A stretch of 64,000 nucleotides of DNA, from NCBI GenBank assembly GCA_017466065.1, contig JAFTUV010000034.1:1-64000 (forward strand). The letters are read 5' to 3'. Below the pieces are notes generated by a model. The model had not been told where the DNA came from, made no database searches, and was given only the letters and a program-made list of their open reading frames with translations. Source of the DNA: Bacteroidaceae bacterium (GTDB lineage Bacteria > Bacteroidota > Bacteroidia > Bacteroidales > Bacteroidaceae). Positions 37,268 through 47,473 of the stretch are shown here, one piece after another. Each line of letters starts with the position of its first letter. Within the stretch, counting starts at the first letter, position 1. The position numbers were made by a program, and so were the translations under genes.

Positions 37268-39673
37268 ATGAAAGGTAGCAGTATAGAGCTGTTTATTCCC
37301 CAATTGACCGAGGATTTTCCCGTGGAGGGCCTGCATAAGTTCGCCGAGTGCGAGAGTATTAAAAGCATATGTCTGATGTGTAACGCCACGCCCCCGTCGG
37401 GTCTTCCCTCCAAGGTGAATGTCCTGCGTGTGGAAACGTTCCTTTCCACCGCGGTTTTTAAGCAGATGGCTGCAACAGCCTCGGCCGAATATGTTGTTTA
37501 CTTCTCCAAAGGCTTGCCGCTTGTGGAGGTTGCCGATATTGAAAAATTCTGCGAAACGTTGCCATCCACGGCCTCTATGGGTTATGCCGATTATCATAAG
37601 ATTGTCGACGGTGAGAAATTCGAGGCTCCTGCCATTGATTATCAGCAGGGTAGCTTGCGCAACGATTTTGATTTTGGCTCGGTGTTGCTTTTCCGCACTG
37701 CGGCGTTAAAGAGCTATCTGGCCGGGCAACCCGAGGAATATGTATATGCCGGGCTCTATCAGTTACGCCTTGCGTTGAGCCGTGCGGGTGAGCTTTATCA
37801 TTATAAGGAAATCCTTTATGCCGAGCCCGAGGAGGACAGACGCAAGAGCGGTGAGAAACAGTTCGATTATGTGAATCCCGCGCAGCGCGATGTTCAGGTG
37901 GAGATGGAGTGCGTTTGCACGCATCATCTTAAAGCAATAGGTGCTTTCCTGCCTGCTTGCAAATATGATGGCATAGACCTTTCGCAGGGCACTTTCCCGG
38001 TGGAGGCCTCTGTTATAATCCCTGTCCTGAACCGTGCTTCCACCATTGCCGATGCAATAGCCTCGGTGCTCGAACAGCAAACTTCCTTCCCGTTCAATGT
38101 AATTGTGGTGGACAACCATTCGACCGATGGAACATCCGGAATTATTGATAAATTTGGCGATGGCAGGGTGGTGCATCTGGTTCCCGAACGTTGCGACCTT
38201 GGCATTGGCGGCTGTTGGAACGAAGCGGTTAACAATCCTCTTTGCGGACGCTTCGCCGTGCAGCTTGACAGTGACGACCTTTACAGTTCTCCCGATACTC
38301 TGCAACATATTGTCGATGAATTCTATAATCAGCAGTGCGCGATGCTTGTGGGCACCTATCGCATTTGCGATTTTGAACTCAACACCTTGCCGCCGGGTAT
38401 TATCGACCACCGGGAGTGGACCGAGGAGAATGGCCGCAACAATGCCCTGCGCATAAACGGGCTTGGTGCTCCGCGTGCTTTTTACACCCCTGTGATAAGG
38501 GAGGTAGGCTTCCCCAATGTGAGCTATGGCGAGGATTATGCCGTGGGCCTGCAAATTTCGCGCCGTTACCGCATAGGGCGCATATATGATGTGCTCTATC
38601 TGTGCCGTCGTTGGGGCGGGAATTCCGATGCTGCACTTTCGCACGCAAAGGTTAATGCGCACAATGCCTATAAGGATAGCTTGCGCACGGCCGAGGTTAT
38701 TGCACGCAAACAACTTGTCGAACATATGGAAACTCCGTCGAAAAGGAGTATCGATATATTTTTCGAGCAACAACTTGCCGCTTGGAGCGAGGCTCGCGAC
38801 CGTTACAGAGCGTTGAACGGCGTTGAGGTTCGTAATCTCGAAAATGGAATAACATTGCAATATAATCCGGCCCGTGCAGTGTCGACCGGTGCAAAGGTGG
38901 ATGCTGTGACCGTTGCATCGCGCCCCTGTTTTCTGTGCGCAGCCAATCGTCCCGTCGAGCAATGTTCGCTCCCGGCTATGGGCACGCTCGAAGTGCTTGT
39001 AAATCCCTTCCCCATTTTGCCCTTCCATCTGACAATCCCGTCCGAGGCGCATAAACCGCAACTTATAAAGAACCTGCTTGCCGATATGTTGCATCTTGCA
39101 AAGATTTGGCCGGATGTCGCTCTTTTTTATAATGGAGCAAAATGCGGAGCTTCGGCCCCCGACCACGCTCATTTGCAAGCGGTTCGCGTGGGCGATATTC
39201 CTCTCCTTGGCGAGCCGTGGAGCGAGGCTGTGGAGAATTGCTTGCAGCCGCTCTATGTGCAGCCCGAGGGTGCTATCTATAAGGCCGATGAGTATATTGT
39301 GCCGCTGTTTAAAGTGGTCGCCGGCAGTGTGAGTGTTGCTGTGGGGTTGCTGAAAAGGCTTTTCGAGGCTCTTCCGCTTGTCGATGGGGAGGGTGAACCG
39401 CGTATGAATGTCGTGTCGCACTATTTGCAGGGTGAGGGCTTTGTTACATACGTTATTCCGCGTGGGGAGCATAGGCCGTCATCCTACGGCAGCGGTGAGG
39501 GGGAACGCCTTGTGAGCCCGGGCACACTCGATATGTGTGCTCTTGTGATAACTCCCCGTGAATGTGATTTCAGGGAGATTACTGCCGAGGAGGCTCTTGC
39601 AATTCTCAAAGAGGTGGGGCTGGATGGCTCTGCTTTTGATGCAGTGTGTGAAAAAATCGCCCTCGGCCTATGA
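37268..39673 (+). CDS. GT2 glycosyltransferase fused to a DUF4922 (GalT/Apa-like) domain
   Basis: The 801-residue protein has three parts. Residues 1-235 resemble a degenerate nucleotide-sugar domain. About 240-470 form a GT2 domain (ASVIIPVLNRASTIADAI, VVDNHSTDGT, LDSDDLY). The C-terminal ~280 residues match DUF4922, with CFLCAANRP, a NPFPILPFHLTIP strand and HAHLQ at 633-637, the HxHxQ site of GalT/Apa/GDP-galactose phosphorylase-like enzymes. A nucleotidyl transfer or phosphorolysis step joined to glycosyl transfer is inferred. No signal peptide, so cytoplasmic. It overlaps the SpoIID-like gene by 4 nt. Confidence 0.82.
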   Translation: MKGSSIELFIPQLTEDFPVEGLHKFAECESIKSICLMCNATPPSGLPSKVNVLRVETFLSTAVFKQMAATASAEYVVYFSKGLPLVEVADIEKFCETLPSTASMGYADYHKIVDGEKFEAPAIDYQQGSLRNDFDFGSVLLFRTAALKSYLAGQPEEYVYAGLYQLRLALSRAGELYHYKEILYAEPEEDRRKSGEKQFDYVNPAQRDVQVEMECVCTHHLKAIGAFLPACKYDGIDLSQGTFPVEASVIIPVLNRASTIADAIASVLEQQTSFPFNVIVVDNHSTDGTSGIIDKFGDGRVVHLVPERCDLGIGGCWNEAVNNPLCGRFAVQLDSDDLYSSPDTLQHIVDEFYNQQCAMLVGTYRICDFELNTLPPGIIDHREWTEENGRNNALRINGLGAPRAFYTPVIREVGFPNVSYGEDYAVGLQISRRYRIGRIYDVLYLCRRWGGNSDAALSHAKVNAHNAYKDSLRTAEVIARKQLVEHMETPSKRSIDIFFEQQLAAWSEARDRYRALNGVEVRNLENGITLQYNPARAVSTGAKVDAVTVASRPCFLCAANRPVEQCSLPAMGTLEVLVNPFPILPFHLTIPSEAHKPQLIKNLLADMLHLAKIWPDVALFYNGAKCGASAPDHAHLQAVRVGDIPLLGEPWSEAVENCLQPLYVQPEGAIYKADEYIVPLFKVVAGSVSVAVGLLKRLFEALPLVDGEGEPRMNVVSHYLQGEGFVTYVIPRGEHRPSSYGSGEGERLVSPGTLDMCALVITPRECDFREITAEEALAILKEVGLDGSAFDAVCEKIALGL

Positions 39674-40959
39674 GAACGGTCGATATTGGAATACTGCTTG
39701 CTCCCTGCATAAGGTTCGATTTAATGGGGGATTTTTGCTGTAACGGCTCGCTTGTGACGGGCCCGCAAAGTGTGTCGTTCGTTGGGGGTGAGCTCTCTTT
39801 CTGCGGCCTCTCTTGCGAGCGTCTGTCCTTTGTGCCCGTGAACGACGATTGCCGTTTCCTCCTGCACGATGTTGTGATTGGGGTTGGCTTTCATTGGCAA
39901 CGTGCCGAGAATCAGATGTTTAAAGGTGAACTTCTTTTCCTTGTCGAGGATGGCAGGGTGCGTGCCGTGAACCGTCTTTCCGTGGAGGATTATTTGCAGA
40001 GTGTAATATCGTCGGAAATGTCGGCGACAAGTTCACTCGAACTATTAAAGGCGCACGCTGTAATCTCGCGTAGTTGGCTCTATGCGCAGTTGCTGCGCAG
40101 GGAGAAGGTGCAGAATGGCACGATGGGGTGGGAAACCCCCGATGAAACGGTGCGTTGGTACGCTCGCGAAGACCACACGCTTTTCGACCTTTGCGCCGAT
40201 GACCACTGTCAACGCTACCAAGGGCTCACCCGCGCCTTGAATCCTAATGTTAAAATTGCGGTAGATGCTACAAGAAATCTTGTGCTCAAATATGGTGGCG
40301 AGGTGTGCGATGCACGGTTCAGCAAATGCTGCGGCGGTGCCACCGAACATTTTTCGGCTTGCTGGGAGAATGAGGATTATCCCTATCTTGCTGCTTTTCG
40401 CGATAGTGCCGGCAAGCCCTCCCTGCCTCCTCTCACCACCGAGGAGGGTGCACGCGCTTGGATAGAGTCGGTCCCCGAGGCTTTCTGCTCCTCACCCTCG
40501 GCCGAGGTTCTCTCGCAGGTGCTTAATAATTACGACCGCGAAACGGCCGATTTTTATCGTTGGCAGGTGCGTTACACGCAGGCCGAACTATCGTCGTTGG
40601 TGAAAGAACGTTCAGGTATTGACTTTGGAGTGGTGCAGGAACTGCAACCGGTGGAGCGTGGAGCGTCGGGGCGCATTGTGAGGTTGCGCATTGTGGGCAG
40701 CAAGGCTGTAAAAATCGTAGGCAAGGAGTTGGAGATACGCCGTTGGCTCTCCTCCTCGCACCTTTACAGTTCGGCATTTGTGGTCGATAAAATGCCCGAT
40801 GCGGCAACAGGGAGCTTCCTGTTTGTGTTGAAAGGTGCCGGCTGGGGCCACGGCGTAGGGCTTTGCCAGATTGGTGCGGCGGTTATGGGCGCAAAGGGCT
40901 ATTGCTACAAGGATATACTTTCTCACTATTACCCCGATGCGGTTTTAGAGGAAATATAG
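39670..40959 (+). CDS. SpoIID/LytB domain protein
   Basis: The 429-residue protein has the SpoIID core (VEDYLQSVISSEMSATSSLELLKAHAVISRSWLYAQL) and the typical end GWGHGVGLCQIGAAVMGAKGY with ILSHYYPDAV. SpoIID proteins are lytic transglycosylases acting on denuded glycan strands, or amidase enhancers. No signal peptide is seen at the assigned start, which is odd for a wall enzyme. The ATG overlap with the GT2/DUF4922 gene implies a shared function, which is unknown. Confidence 0.82.
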   Translation: MRTVDIGILLAPCIRFDLMGDFCCNGSLVTGPQSVSFVGGELSFCGLSCERLSFVPVNDDCRFLLHDVVIGVGFHWQRAENQMFKGELLFLVEDGRVRAVNRLSVEDYLQSVISSEMSATSSLELLKAHAVISRSWLYAQLLRREKVQNGTMGWETPDETVRWYAREDHTLFDLCADDHCQRYQGLTRALNPNVKIAVDATRNLVLKYGGEVCDARFSKCCGGATEHFSACWENEDYPYLAAFRDSAGKPSLPPLTTEEGARAWIESVPEAFCSSPSAEVLSQVLNNYDRETADFYRWQVRYTQAELSSLVKERSGIDFGVVQELQPVERGASGRIVRLRIVGSKAVKIVGKELEIRRWLSSSHLYSSAFVVDKMPDAATGSFLFVLKGAGWGHGVGLCQIGAAVMGAKGYCYKDILSHYYPDAVLEEI

Positions 40960-41043
40960 GGGTTGTCTTAAATCTTCGGGATAATGCAAATTGGTTCATC
41001 ACTGCGTTTTTAATGATATTCGTGAAGATGTACTCAATAATGG

Positions 41044-41073
41044 TTGTAGTAGAGAATTAATTTGTTATCTTTG
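41044..41073 (+). promoter_or_regulatory. Promoter of the capsule operon
   Basis: TTG (41044-41046), a 19-nt spacer and TATCTTTG (41066-41073) match the consensus. A leader of about 80 nt precedes the first gene. No invertible repeats flank it and no UpxY-type antiterminator gene is present, so phase variation is not evident. Confidence 0.75.
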
Positions 41074-41158
41074 CACGTTTTTTGTAGCGTTAAGAAAATT
41101 TTAAATAAAAAAACCATTTTATACAATAAAATCGCCTTTATTGAGTTATTATTTAAAA

Positions 41159-41791
41159 ATGGACAAAACAACAGATACTATGACTATTTGTGACGGAATG
41201 AATGCTTTTGAACGCTTTATAAAAAGGCTGTTCGACATTGTATGTTCTTTTCTCGGAATCTTGTTTCTATCTCCGGTGTACATAATCGTTTATGTAGTTA
41301 TGAGTTGCAAGGAACGCGGCCCTGTTATCTTCAAGCAGGAGAGAATCGGTTACAAGGGAAAACCATTCAAAATCTATAAGTACCGCACAATGTGTTTGGA
41401 GTCGGAAGAGGATGGTGAACCGAAACTTGCCCAGAAGGGCGACGAACGCCTTACTCCGGTAGGAAAATTCTTGCGTGAACATCACCTCGACGAACTGCCG
41501 CAGTTGTGGAATGTGCTCAAAGGAGATATGTCTTTCGTGGGCCCCCGTCCCGAGCGTAAATATTTCATAGACAAGATTATGGAACATAATCCCAATTATA
41601 AATATCTCTATCTTGTCCGTCCCGGAATAACATCCTATGCAACAGTGTATAACGGTTACACCGATACATTCGAGAAAATGCTCAAACGCTTGGAAATGGA
41701 CTTGGAATATTTGCAGAAGCGTTCTTTGCTTCTTGATATAAAAATAATAGTTACAACTGTGTTGTGTATAATAAAAGGTGAAAAAATATAA
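41159..41791 (+). CDS. Undecaprenyl-phosphate sugar phosphotransferase (PglC-like)
   Basis: The protein has about 210 residues from the ATG at 41159 (MDKTTDTM); a TTG at 41141 is less likely. One N-terminal re-entrant membrane helix is followed by the bacterial sugar transferase domain with KQERIGYKGKPFKIYKYRTM, LDELPQLWNVLKGDMSFVGPRP and LVRPGITSYA. It starts polysaccharide assembly by linking a sugar-1-phosphate to undecaprenyl phosphate. First gene of the locus; its end overlaps the next frame. Confidence 0.92.
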   Translation: MDKTTDTMTICDGMNAFERFIKRLFDIVCSFLGILFLSPVYIIVYVVMSCKERGPVIFKQERIGYKGKPFKIYKYRTMCLESEEDGEPKLAQKGDERLTPVGKFLREHHLDELPQLWNVLKGDMSFVGPRPERKYFIDKIMEHNPNYKYLYLVRPGITSYATVYNGYTDTFEKMLKRLEMDLEYLQKRSLLLDIKIIVTTVLCIIKGEKI

Positions 41792-41795
41792 TTAT

Positions 41796-44216
41796 ATGCT
41801 GAAAAAAATAGTAATCCCTGCTTTGCTCTTGTTTGCGTCGCAATTCGTTGTTGCACAAACTAATATGAGTGAGGATGATGTCGTGAAATACATACTCGTG
41901 GAGCGTGCCAATGGAACTCCCGACAATACAATTTCATCGAGTCTGTTAAGAAAAGGTGTGTCGCCCAGCCGCATAAAGAATGCGGTAAAAGAGGTTGAGG
42001 AATTGAATAGCAACTATGCCTCTTCGCAAATATCCGAAGATGACGAAATGGTAACCTCTCGTCTGCGCGAATCGGCTTCGTCTGTTACAAACGATGATGA
42101 AACAGCACCGATCGTTGCTGCTGACGAACCCGTTGTTTTTGGTCGCAATATATTCAATAACAAGATGTTGACATTTGCTCCGGCAACCAATGTGCCTACA
42201 CCCGGCAGTTACATTCTTGGAGCCGGCGACCAAGTGATTATAGATGTTTGGGGAGCTTCGCAGGAGGTTATTGACGATTATATCTCTCCCGATGGCTTTT
42301 TGGTCGTAGAGGGAGTGGGCCCTTTGAAACTTGCCGGCAAGAGCGTGGACGAGGCCAATGAATTTGTAAAGAGCCGCCTCGGCGATGTTTACAATAACTC
42401 CGAAATTGCTCTCACCGTGGGAACTATGCGCTCGATAAACATTCAGGTGGTGGGCGATGTTGTTACTCCCGGAACCTATACTGTCAGTGCGCTATCCACG
42501 GCGTTCAATGCCCTGTATGCCGCGGGAGGAATAAATAACATAGGTACATTGCGTTCGATAAATGTTTATCGCAACAGCAAACTCATTGCCAATATAGATG
42601 TTTACGACTATCTCTTCTCGGGCAACAACAAGGGAAATATTCTTTTGCAGGATAACGATGTGATAAGCGTGGGCTCCTATAAATCCATTGTAAATATACA
42701 GGGCAGAGTGAAACGCCCTATGATGTACGAAATGAGCGATGGCGAAACATTTGCAACGCTTCTCGACTTTGCCGGCGGCTTTGCCAACGATGCATATACC
42801 CAAAATATCCGCCTTGTGCGCAAGAATGGAAAAGAGTACTCTGTACACACTCTGTCGAAAAAGGATTTTTCATCCTTTGTGCTGAATGACGGCGACTCGG
42901 TGTATGTGGCTCCCATATTATCGCGCTACTCCAATATGGTTGAGATAGAAGGAGCTGTATTCTACCCCGGTTATTATGAACTTGGAAAAGATGTTAAAAC
43001 CTTTAAACAACTTGTGGAAATGGCCGGTGGCTTGCTCGAAGAGGCATTCTTGGAGCGTGCAGTGTTGCAACATCGCTATTACGACGGCACAAGGGACGCG
43101 CGCTCGATAGATGTAAAAGGCATTATGGCCGGCACAGCTCCCGATTTTGAATTGCAGAATAACGATTTAGTGTTTATTCCCAGTATGGCTCAAATGCGCG
43201 GTGAGCAGACTATAACCGTTAACGGTGAGGTGCGCATCCCCGGTAAATATGCCTATGCCGAAAATCTCTCAATCGAAGATGCTATTTTGCAGGCAGGCGG
43301 CTTCACATTGTCGGCCTCAATATCCAATATAGTTGTTTATCGTCGCTTGTATAATCCTTCGGCACTCGAAGCTGTCGATGATATAACAGAGGTTTACTCG
43401 CTCTCTGTAAAGGACGGCTTTATAATAGAGGAAGAAACTGCTTTTAAGTTACAGCCCTACGATGAGATTGTTGTCAGAAGAAGTCCTGTATACAATAATA
43501 AAGAAACAGTGCAAATTAAGGGTTGTGTGAATTTCGAAGGACACTATGCCATAAAAAACAACAACTATCGTTTGAGCGACCTTGTGAAGGAGGCCAAGGG
43601 CTTTACCGCCGCCGCATATCCCGCAGGAACCCGCCTGTATCGCAAAATGACATCGGCAGAGTTGCAGAACTTGCAGACTGTTCTCGAACGTGAGCGGGTG
43701 CGCATAATGGAAGAAAATCTCAATAGCGAAAAAGATAACAAGGCTACAATGGCTTTGCTCGACTCTATTTTAAATATGAAACTCGGTGCGCAAAGCCAGT
43801 ATCTTGTGGCTGTCGATGTTGAGGAGGCCATCGAAAATCCCGGCAGTGAGGCCGACATCCTGCTTAAAGAGGGCGACCAACTTGTTGTTCCCGAATATAC
43901 AGGTACGGTAAAAGTATCGGGCGAGGTGTTCCACCCTGTTACAATGAGCTACAATAAAGGCGAGAATAAAAAATACTACATAAAGCGTGCCGGCGGATAT
44001 GCCAACAATGCCAAAAAACGCGGAGCATACGTTGTGTATATGAATGGTGCTGTGAAGAAACTATCGAGAAGAAGCAAGGATATTCAGCCCGGTTGCGAGA
44101 TTATTGTTCCTTCGAGAGGTGCAAACAGGTTTACTTGGAGCGATTTCTCAAATGTGGCAACAACCGCTCTCTCCTCGGCTGCGCTGGTTACATCTATTGT
44201 TAATAATCTCAAATAA
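41796..44216 (+). CDS. SLBB-domain polysaccharide export outer membrane protein
   Basis: The protein has about 806 residues with signal peptide MLKKIVIPALLLFASQFVVAQ. A GTG at 41778 would add six residues. After a helical N-terminal part comes a Poly_export domain (GSYILGAGDQVIIDVWG), then about five to six SLBB repeats (VVGDVVTPGTYTV, VNGEVRIPGKYAYAEN, VSGEVFHPVTMSYNKG). It ends in a hydrophobic helix (ALSSAALVTSIVNNL). Members form the outer membrane channel for capsule or exopolysaccharide, like Wza but larger, as usual in Bacteroidetes. Confidence 0.9.
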   Translation: MLKKIVIPALLLFASQFVVAQTNMSEDDVVKYILVERANGTPDNTISSSLLRKGVSPSRIKNAVKEVEELNSNYASSQISEDDEMVTSRLRESASSVTNDDETAPIVAADEPVVFGRNIFNNKMLTFAPATNVPTPGSYILGAGDQVIIDVWGASQEVIDDYISPDGFLVVEGVGPLKLAGKSVDEANEFVKSRLGDVYNNSEIALTVGTMRSINIQVVGDVVTPGTYTVSALSTAFNALYAAGGINNIGTLRSINVYRNSKLIANIDVYDYLFSGNNKGNILLQDNDVISVGSYKSIVNIQGRVKRPMMYEMSDGETFATLLDFAGGFANDAYTQNIRLVRKNGKEYSVHTLSKKDFSSFVLNDGDSVYVAPILSRYSNMVEIEGAVFYPGYYELGKDVKTFKQLVEMAGGLLEEAFLERAVLQHRYYDGTRDARSIDVKGIMAGTAPDFELQNNDLVFIPSMAQMRGEQTITVNGEVRIPGKYAYAENLSIEDAILQAGGFTLSASISNIVVYRRLYNPSALEAVDDITEVYSLSVKDGFIIEEETAFKLQPYDEIVVRRSPVYNNKETVQIKGCVNFEGHYAIKNNNYRLSDLVKEAKGFTAAAYPAGTRLYRKMTSAELQNLQTVLERERVRIMEENLNSEKDNKATMALLDSILNMKLGAQSQYLVAVDVEEAIENPGSEADILLKEGDQLVVPEYTGTVKVSGEVFHPVTMSYNKGENKKYYIKRAGGYANNAKKRGAYVVYMNGAVKKLSRRSKDIQPGCEIIVPSRGANRFTWSDFSNVATTALSSAALVTSIVNNLK

Positions 44217-44274
44217 ACAGTACCATAGAATATAGTCCAATTTTTTTAGAAATTTAATAGGCTTCTTAAACTAT

Positions 44275-45876
44275 ATGAGAGGTAAAAATATATTGTTAAT
44301 GATGTTGCTCCTGTTGACTGCAGGGGGATATTCTCAAAATAAATGCTCGGTAAATTATTTTACCGAGCTTAATACCATAATATCAAAAGGTGATTACGCC
44401 CCCTTCTGGCTCACTGCCAATCGTCAAGGTCTTTCATCGGTGGAGAACTCCAACGGCTATGCGCGTGCAGGTATCTCGCTGTCGGGTAACTTCAAGAATA
44501 AGAACTATTCCTACAAAGCCGTGGCCGATATTGTGGGCGGTTACCACCAAACATCCAATTTTGCGGTGCATCAGCTCTATGGCGAACTGTCGTGGAAATG
44601 GTTGAATATCTCTTTGGGAATGAAGGAGCAGTTTGGCGAAATGTCGGGGTTAAGCAGCATTCATAACACCACTGCTTTTGCCGACAACAGGGCTGCTGCA
44701 ATATTCCCCGGCCTCTATAATAATCGCTTCACCACACTCGGGAGCGGTGCGCAGGGGTATAGCGGAAACTCCCGTCCCATCCCTCAGTTTCGCATAGAAA
44801 TTCCCGAATATGTGAACTTCCCTTGGACAAAGGGGTGGTTGAAGGTGCGTGCGCACATTGCATACGGAATGTTCCTCGATGGCAGTTTCCAAGAGGATTT
44901 CTCTGTCGGCAATCAAAATACACACTATGCCAAGAATGTGCTCTACCATAGTAAATCATTGTTCATAAAGTTAGGCAAGCCCGAGAAATTCCCCGTGACA
45001 TTTGAAGGCGGGCTCGAAATGTACTCACAGTTTGGTGGCGATATTTATAAGCACGGCGAGGGAAAAACAATCTCAATGCCCAATGGCGTAGAGGACTATT
45101 TCAAGGCATTTGTCCCTATGAGCGGCAGCGATGAAACACCCACAGGAGAACAGAACAATATCTCGGGTAACCAATTGGGCAATTGGCACTTTGCACTTAC
45201 ATTGCACACCAAGCCTGTCGATGTCAGGCTCTACGGGCAGCATATGTTCGAGGATTTTTCACAGCTTTTCTTCGTGGAATACCAGTCCGACATAAATGGC
45301 GACAAGAATATCATATATTATCCTTGGAAGGATATAGTGCTTGGTGTGAATATCACAAATAAAACCTCGTTCCTGCCGTTTATTTCGAACATAAGTTACG
45401 AATATATGTCCACATACAACCAGAGTGGTGCGGGTTACAACGACCCGGGGCCACACTTCACCGAGCAGATGGATGGCGTGGACGATTATTATAACCACAG
45501 TATATATTCCGGTTGGCACAACTATGGAATGGGCATAGGCAATCCGTTGGTGTTTTCTCCGTTGTATAACAAGAACGGCAGTCTGCGCTTTGCCGGCAAC
45601 CGCTTGAAGGCGCACCACATTGGAGTAAACGGTGCCTTTGGTGAGAAACTCCCTTTGATTTACAGATTGATGTACACTTACAGCGAGAACTGGGGAACCT
45701 ACTATAATCCCTTCTCCGAGAAGAAATATACAACCTCGGTGGTTGCCGATATTGGTTTTGCTCCCAAAAAATCGAAGTGGATGGCAACCCTCTCATTGGC
45801 ATACGACAAGAGCAACCTGATTGGCGAAAATTTGGGATTTATGGTATCTGTTACCCGTGTAGGAATATTTAAATAG
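44275..45876 (+). CDS. Capsule assembly Wzi family protein
   Basis: The 533-residue outer membrane protein has a signal peptide (1-20, ending GYSQ) and Wzi family features: FTELNTIISKGDYAPFWLTANRQG at the start and barrel strands ending VTRVGIFK. Wzi-type proteins anchor or organise surface polysaccharide. It follows the export protein by 58 nt. Confidence 0.88.
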   Translation: MRGKNILLMMLLLLTAGGYSQNKCSVNYFTELNTIISKGDYAPFWLTANRQGLSSVENSNGYARAGISLSGNFKNKNYSYKAVADIVGGYHQTSNFAVHQLYGELSWKWLNISLGMKEQFGEMSGLSSIHNTTAFADNRAAAIFPGLYNNRFTTLGSGAQGYSGNSRPIPQFRIEIPEYVNFPWTKGWLKVRAHIAYGMFLDGSFQEDFSVGNQNTHYAKNVLYHSKSLFIKLGKPEKFPVTFEGGLEMYSQFGGDIYKHGEGKTISMPNGVEDYFKAFVPMSGSDETPTGEQNNISGNQLGNWHFALTLHTKPVDVRLYGQHMFEDFSQLFFVEYQSDINGDKNIIYYPWKDIVLGVNITNKTSFLPFISNISYEYMSTYNQSGAGYNDPGPHFTEQMDGVDDYYNHSIYSGWHNYGMGIGNPLVFSPLYNKNGSLRFAGNRLKAHHIGVNGAFGEKLPLIYRLMYTYSENWGTYYNPFSEKKYTTSVVADIGFAPKKSKWMATLSLAYDKSNLIGENLGFMVSVTRVGIFK

Positions 45877-45884
45877 GAGTGGAA

Positions 45885-46313
45885 ATGAAAAAAATAACAT
45901 ACATATTTATCTTCTTTACTATGCTTTTCGCCGCATCGTGCGACAAGGCATTTGTGAATGGTGACCTCGATGGAATGTGGCGATTGGTGAAGGTTGAAAA
46001 GGATGGTGGTGAAATATACCCCGAGAATATATATTATTCTTTTCAACGCCACCTTGTGATGATGGGCATTTATGCCGAGGAGGGTACCCCATCTAATTAC
46101 TATATGGGTGTTTTTGCACGCAACGGCAACAGTATGCTGATGAATAATTTTTACCGTTACCCGGGTGTGGATGACAAGTGTGACCCGGCAGAGCTTGCAG
46201 CATTGTATATTTTCGATGAGGAGGTGCATTTTATTATAGAAAACCTTGGCAGCGAACTTCTTGTGATGTCGACGGACAGTGGTAATATAAGATACTATTT
46301 CCGCAAGTGGTAG
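45885..46313 (+). CDS. Lipocalin-like lipoprotein
   Basis: The protein has about 142 residues with lipoprotein signal MKKITYIFIFFTMLFAASC and then a short beta-rich domain opening LDGMWRLVKVEKDGGEIYPENIYYSF, as in small lipocalin-like Bacteroidetes lipoproteins. The ATG at 45885 follows GGAGTGG, a good ribosome binding site. It lies 8 nt after the Wzi gene. A chaperone or surface role in capsule assembly is inference. Confidence 0.7.
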   Translation: MKKITYIFIFFTMLFAASCDKAFVNGDLDGMWRLVKVEKDGGEIYPENIYYSFQRHLVMMGIYAEEGTPSNYYMGVFARNGNSMLMNNFYRYPGVDDKCDPAELAALYIFDEEVHFIIENLGSELLVMSTDSGNIRYYFRKW

Positions 46314-46357
46314 GATTATTAAGGTGTATAATTGATATAGATTAAATAATAGCGATA

Positions 46358-47437
46358 ATGGGTAATAATAGTGTAAAGCAGATAGAAATAGATATTGTAG
46401 AATTGTTGCGACTTCTATGGAATAAACGCAAACTTATTATAAGGAACTGTGTTATTGGTGGAGTACTTGCCATAATTATTGCATTCAGTATTCCCAAAAA
46501 ATACACTTCCACAGTGGTGCTTGCGCCTGAATTTACTTCGAGCACAAAGGTATCCGACGGCTTTAATACTTTGGCTTCGATGGCAGGTGTTGATCTTGCG
46601 ACAATTTCAAAGGGACAAGATGCCTTGTATCCTGAATTATATCCCCAAATAGTTTCTTCTACCTCTTTCTTGTGCGATTTAATGCCTCTCGAATTAGAAT
46701 CCAAGGATGGAGAACTGCGAACAAATATGTATAAATATTTGAATAAACATCAAAAAATGCCTTGGTGGAATTATATTGTTGCAGTTCCAATCGGTATTAT
46801 CCGTCGATTGACATCCTCGAATCAGGTTGATACTGTGATGCCGGTGAGTGGGACAGAAATGAATTTTACTCGTCGCCAATTTTTAACATTGGAATCCTTG
46901 AAGAAGAAGATTGTAGTAGATGTGGACCCCGGAAATTATGTTGTAACGATTAATGTAACAATGCAAGACCCGAAAATCTCGGCTTATGTTGCCAATGTGG
47001 TTGCAGAAAATCTTAAAGAAAAAATTGTTGAATATCGTTTGGCCAAAGCAAGATATGATTTGCAGTATGTTGAACAGATATACAAAGATGCCGAGGGTAA
47101 ATACAAACAGGCGCAGAATATTTATGCCGATTACACTAATCAACATCAAAGAATAATAAATGTCAAATATCAGGTGGAGCAAGAACGCTTGAAAAATGAA
47201 ATGGAGTTAGCTTTCAGTCTATATATGCAAATGGCGCAACAGCGAGAGATGGCATATGCCAAAATACAAGAAGAAACTCCCGTATGCGTAATTCTGCAAT
47301 CGGCAGTAACTCCAATACAAGCCTCCTCCCCTAAAAAGATGATGATGGGTTTGCTGTTTGTCTTTCTTGCATTCTTTGGAACCTGCGGTTGGATAATTTT
47401 GAAAAATCGAATATTGGATAAGGTAAAGATTTTTTAA
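46358..47437 (+). CDS. Wzz-type polysaccharide chain-length determinant
   Basis: The 359-residue protein has a cytoplasmic N-terminus, TM1 (about 27-47, CVIGGVLAIIIAFSI), the PxxYTS-like start PKKYTSTVVLAP of the periplasmic domain, a coiled-coil region (about 205-290) and a second TM near 325-347 preceded by PIQASSPKK. It controls polymer length in Wzy-dependent synthesis. No tyrosine kinase domain is fused. The DNA becomes clearly AT-richer from here. Confidence 0.88.
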   Translation: MGNNSVKQIEIDIVELLRLLWNKRKLIIRNCVIGGVLAIIIAFSIPKKYTSTVVLAPEFTSSTKVSDGFNTLASMAGVDLATISKGQDALYPELYPQIVSSTSFLCDLMPLELESKDGELRTNMYKYLNKHQKMPWWNYIVAVPIGIIRRLTSSNQVDTVMPVSGTEMNFTRRQFLTLESLKKKIVVDVDPGNYVVTINVTMQDPKISAYVANVVAENLKEKIVEYRLAKARYDLQYVEQIYKDAEGKYKQAQNIYADYTNQHQRIINVKYQVEQERLKNEMELAFSLYMQMAQQREMAYAKIQEETPVCVILQSAVTPIQASSPKKMMMGLLFVFLAFFGTCGWIILKNRILDKVKIF

Positions 47438-47473
47438 AGTATAATTTGTCTGAATTATCTGTGATATAGTTTT

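Noticed and set aside
37763..39472. 569-codon minus-strand open frame opposite the GT2/DUF4922 gene
   Set aside because: The plus-strand gene has recognisable domains throughout; the antisense frame has none and no promoter or ribosome binding site.
41044..41159. Phase-variable capsule promoter
   Set aside because: No inverted repeats flank the promoter and no nearby invertase gene belongs to the capsule locus.
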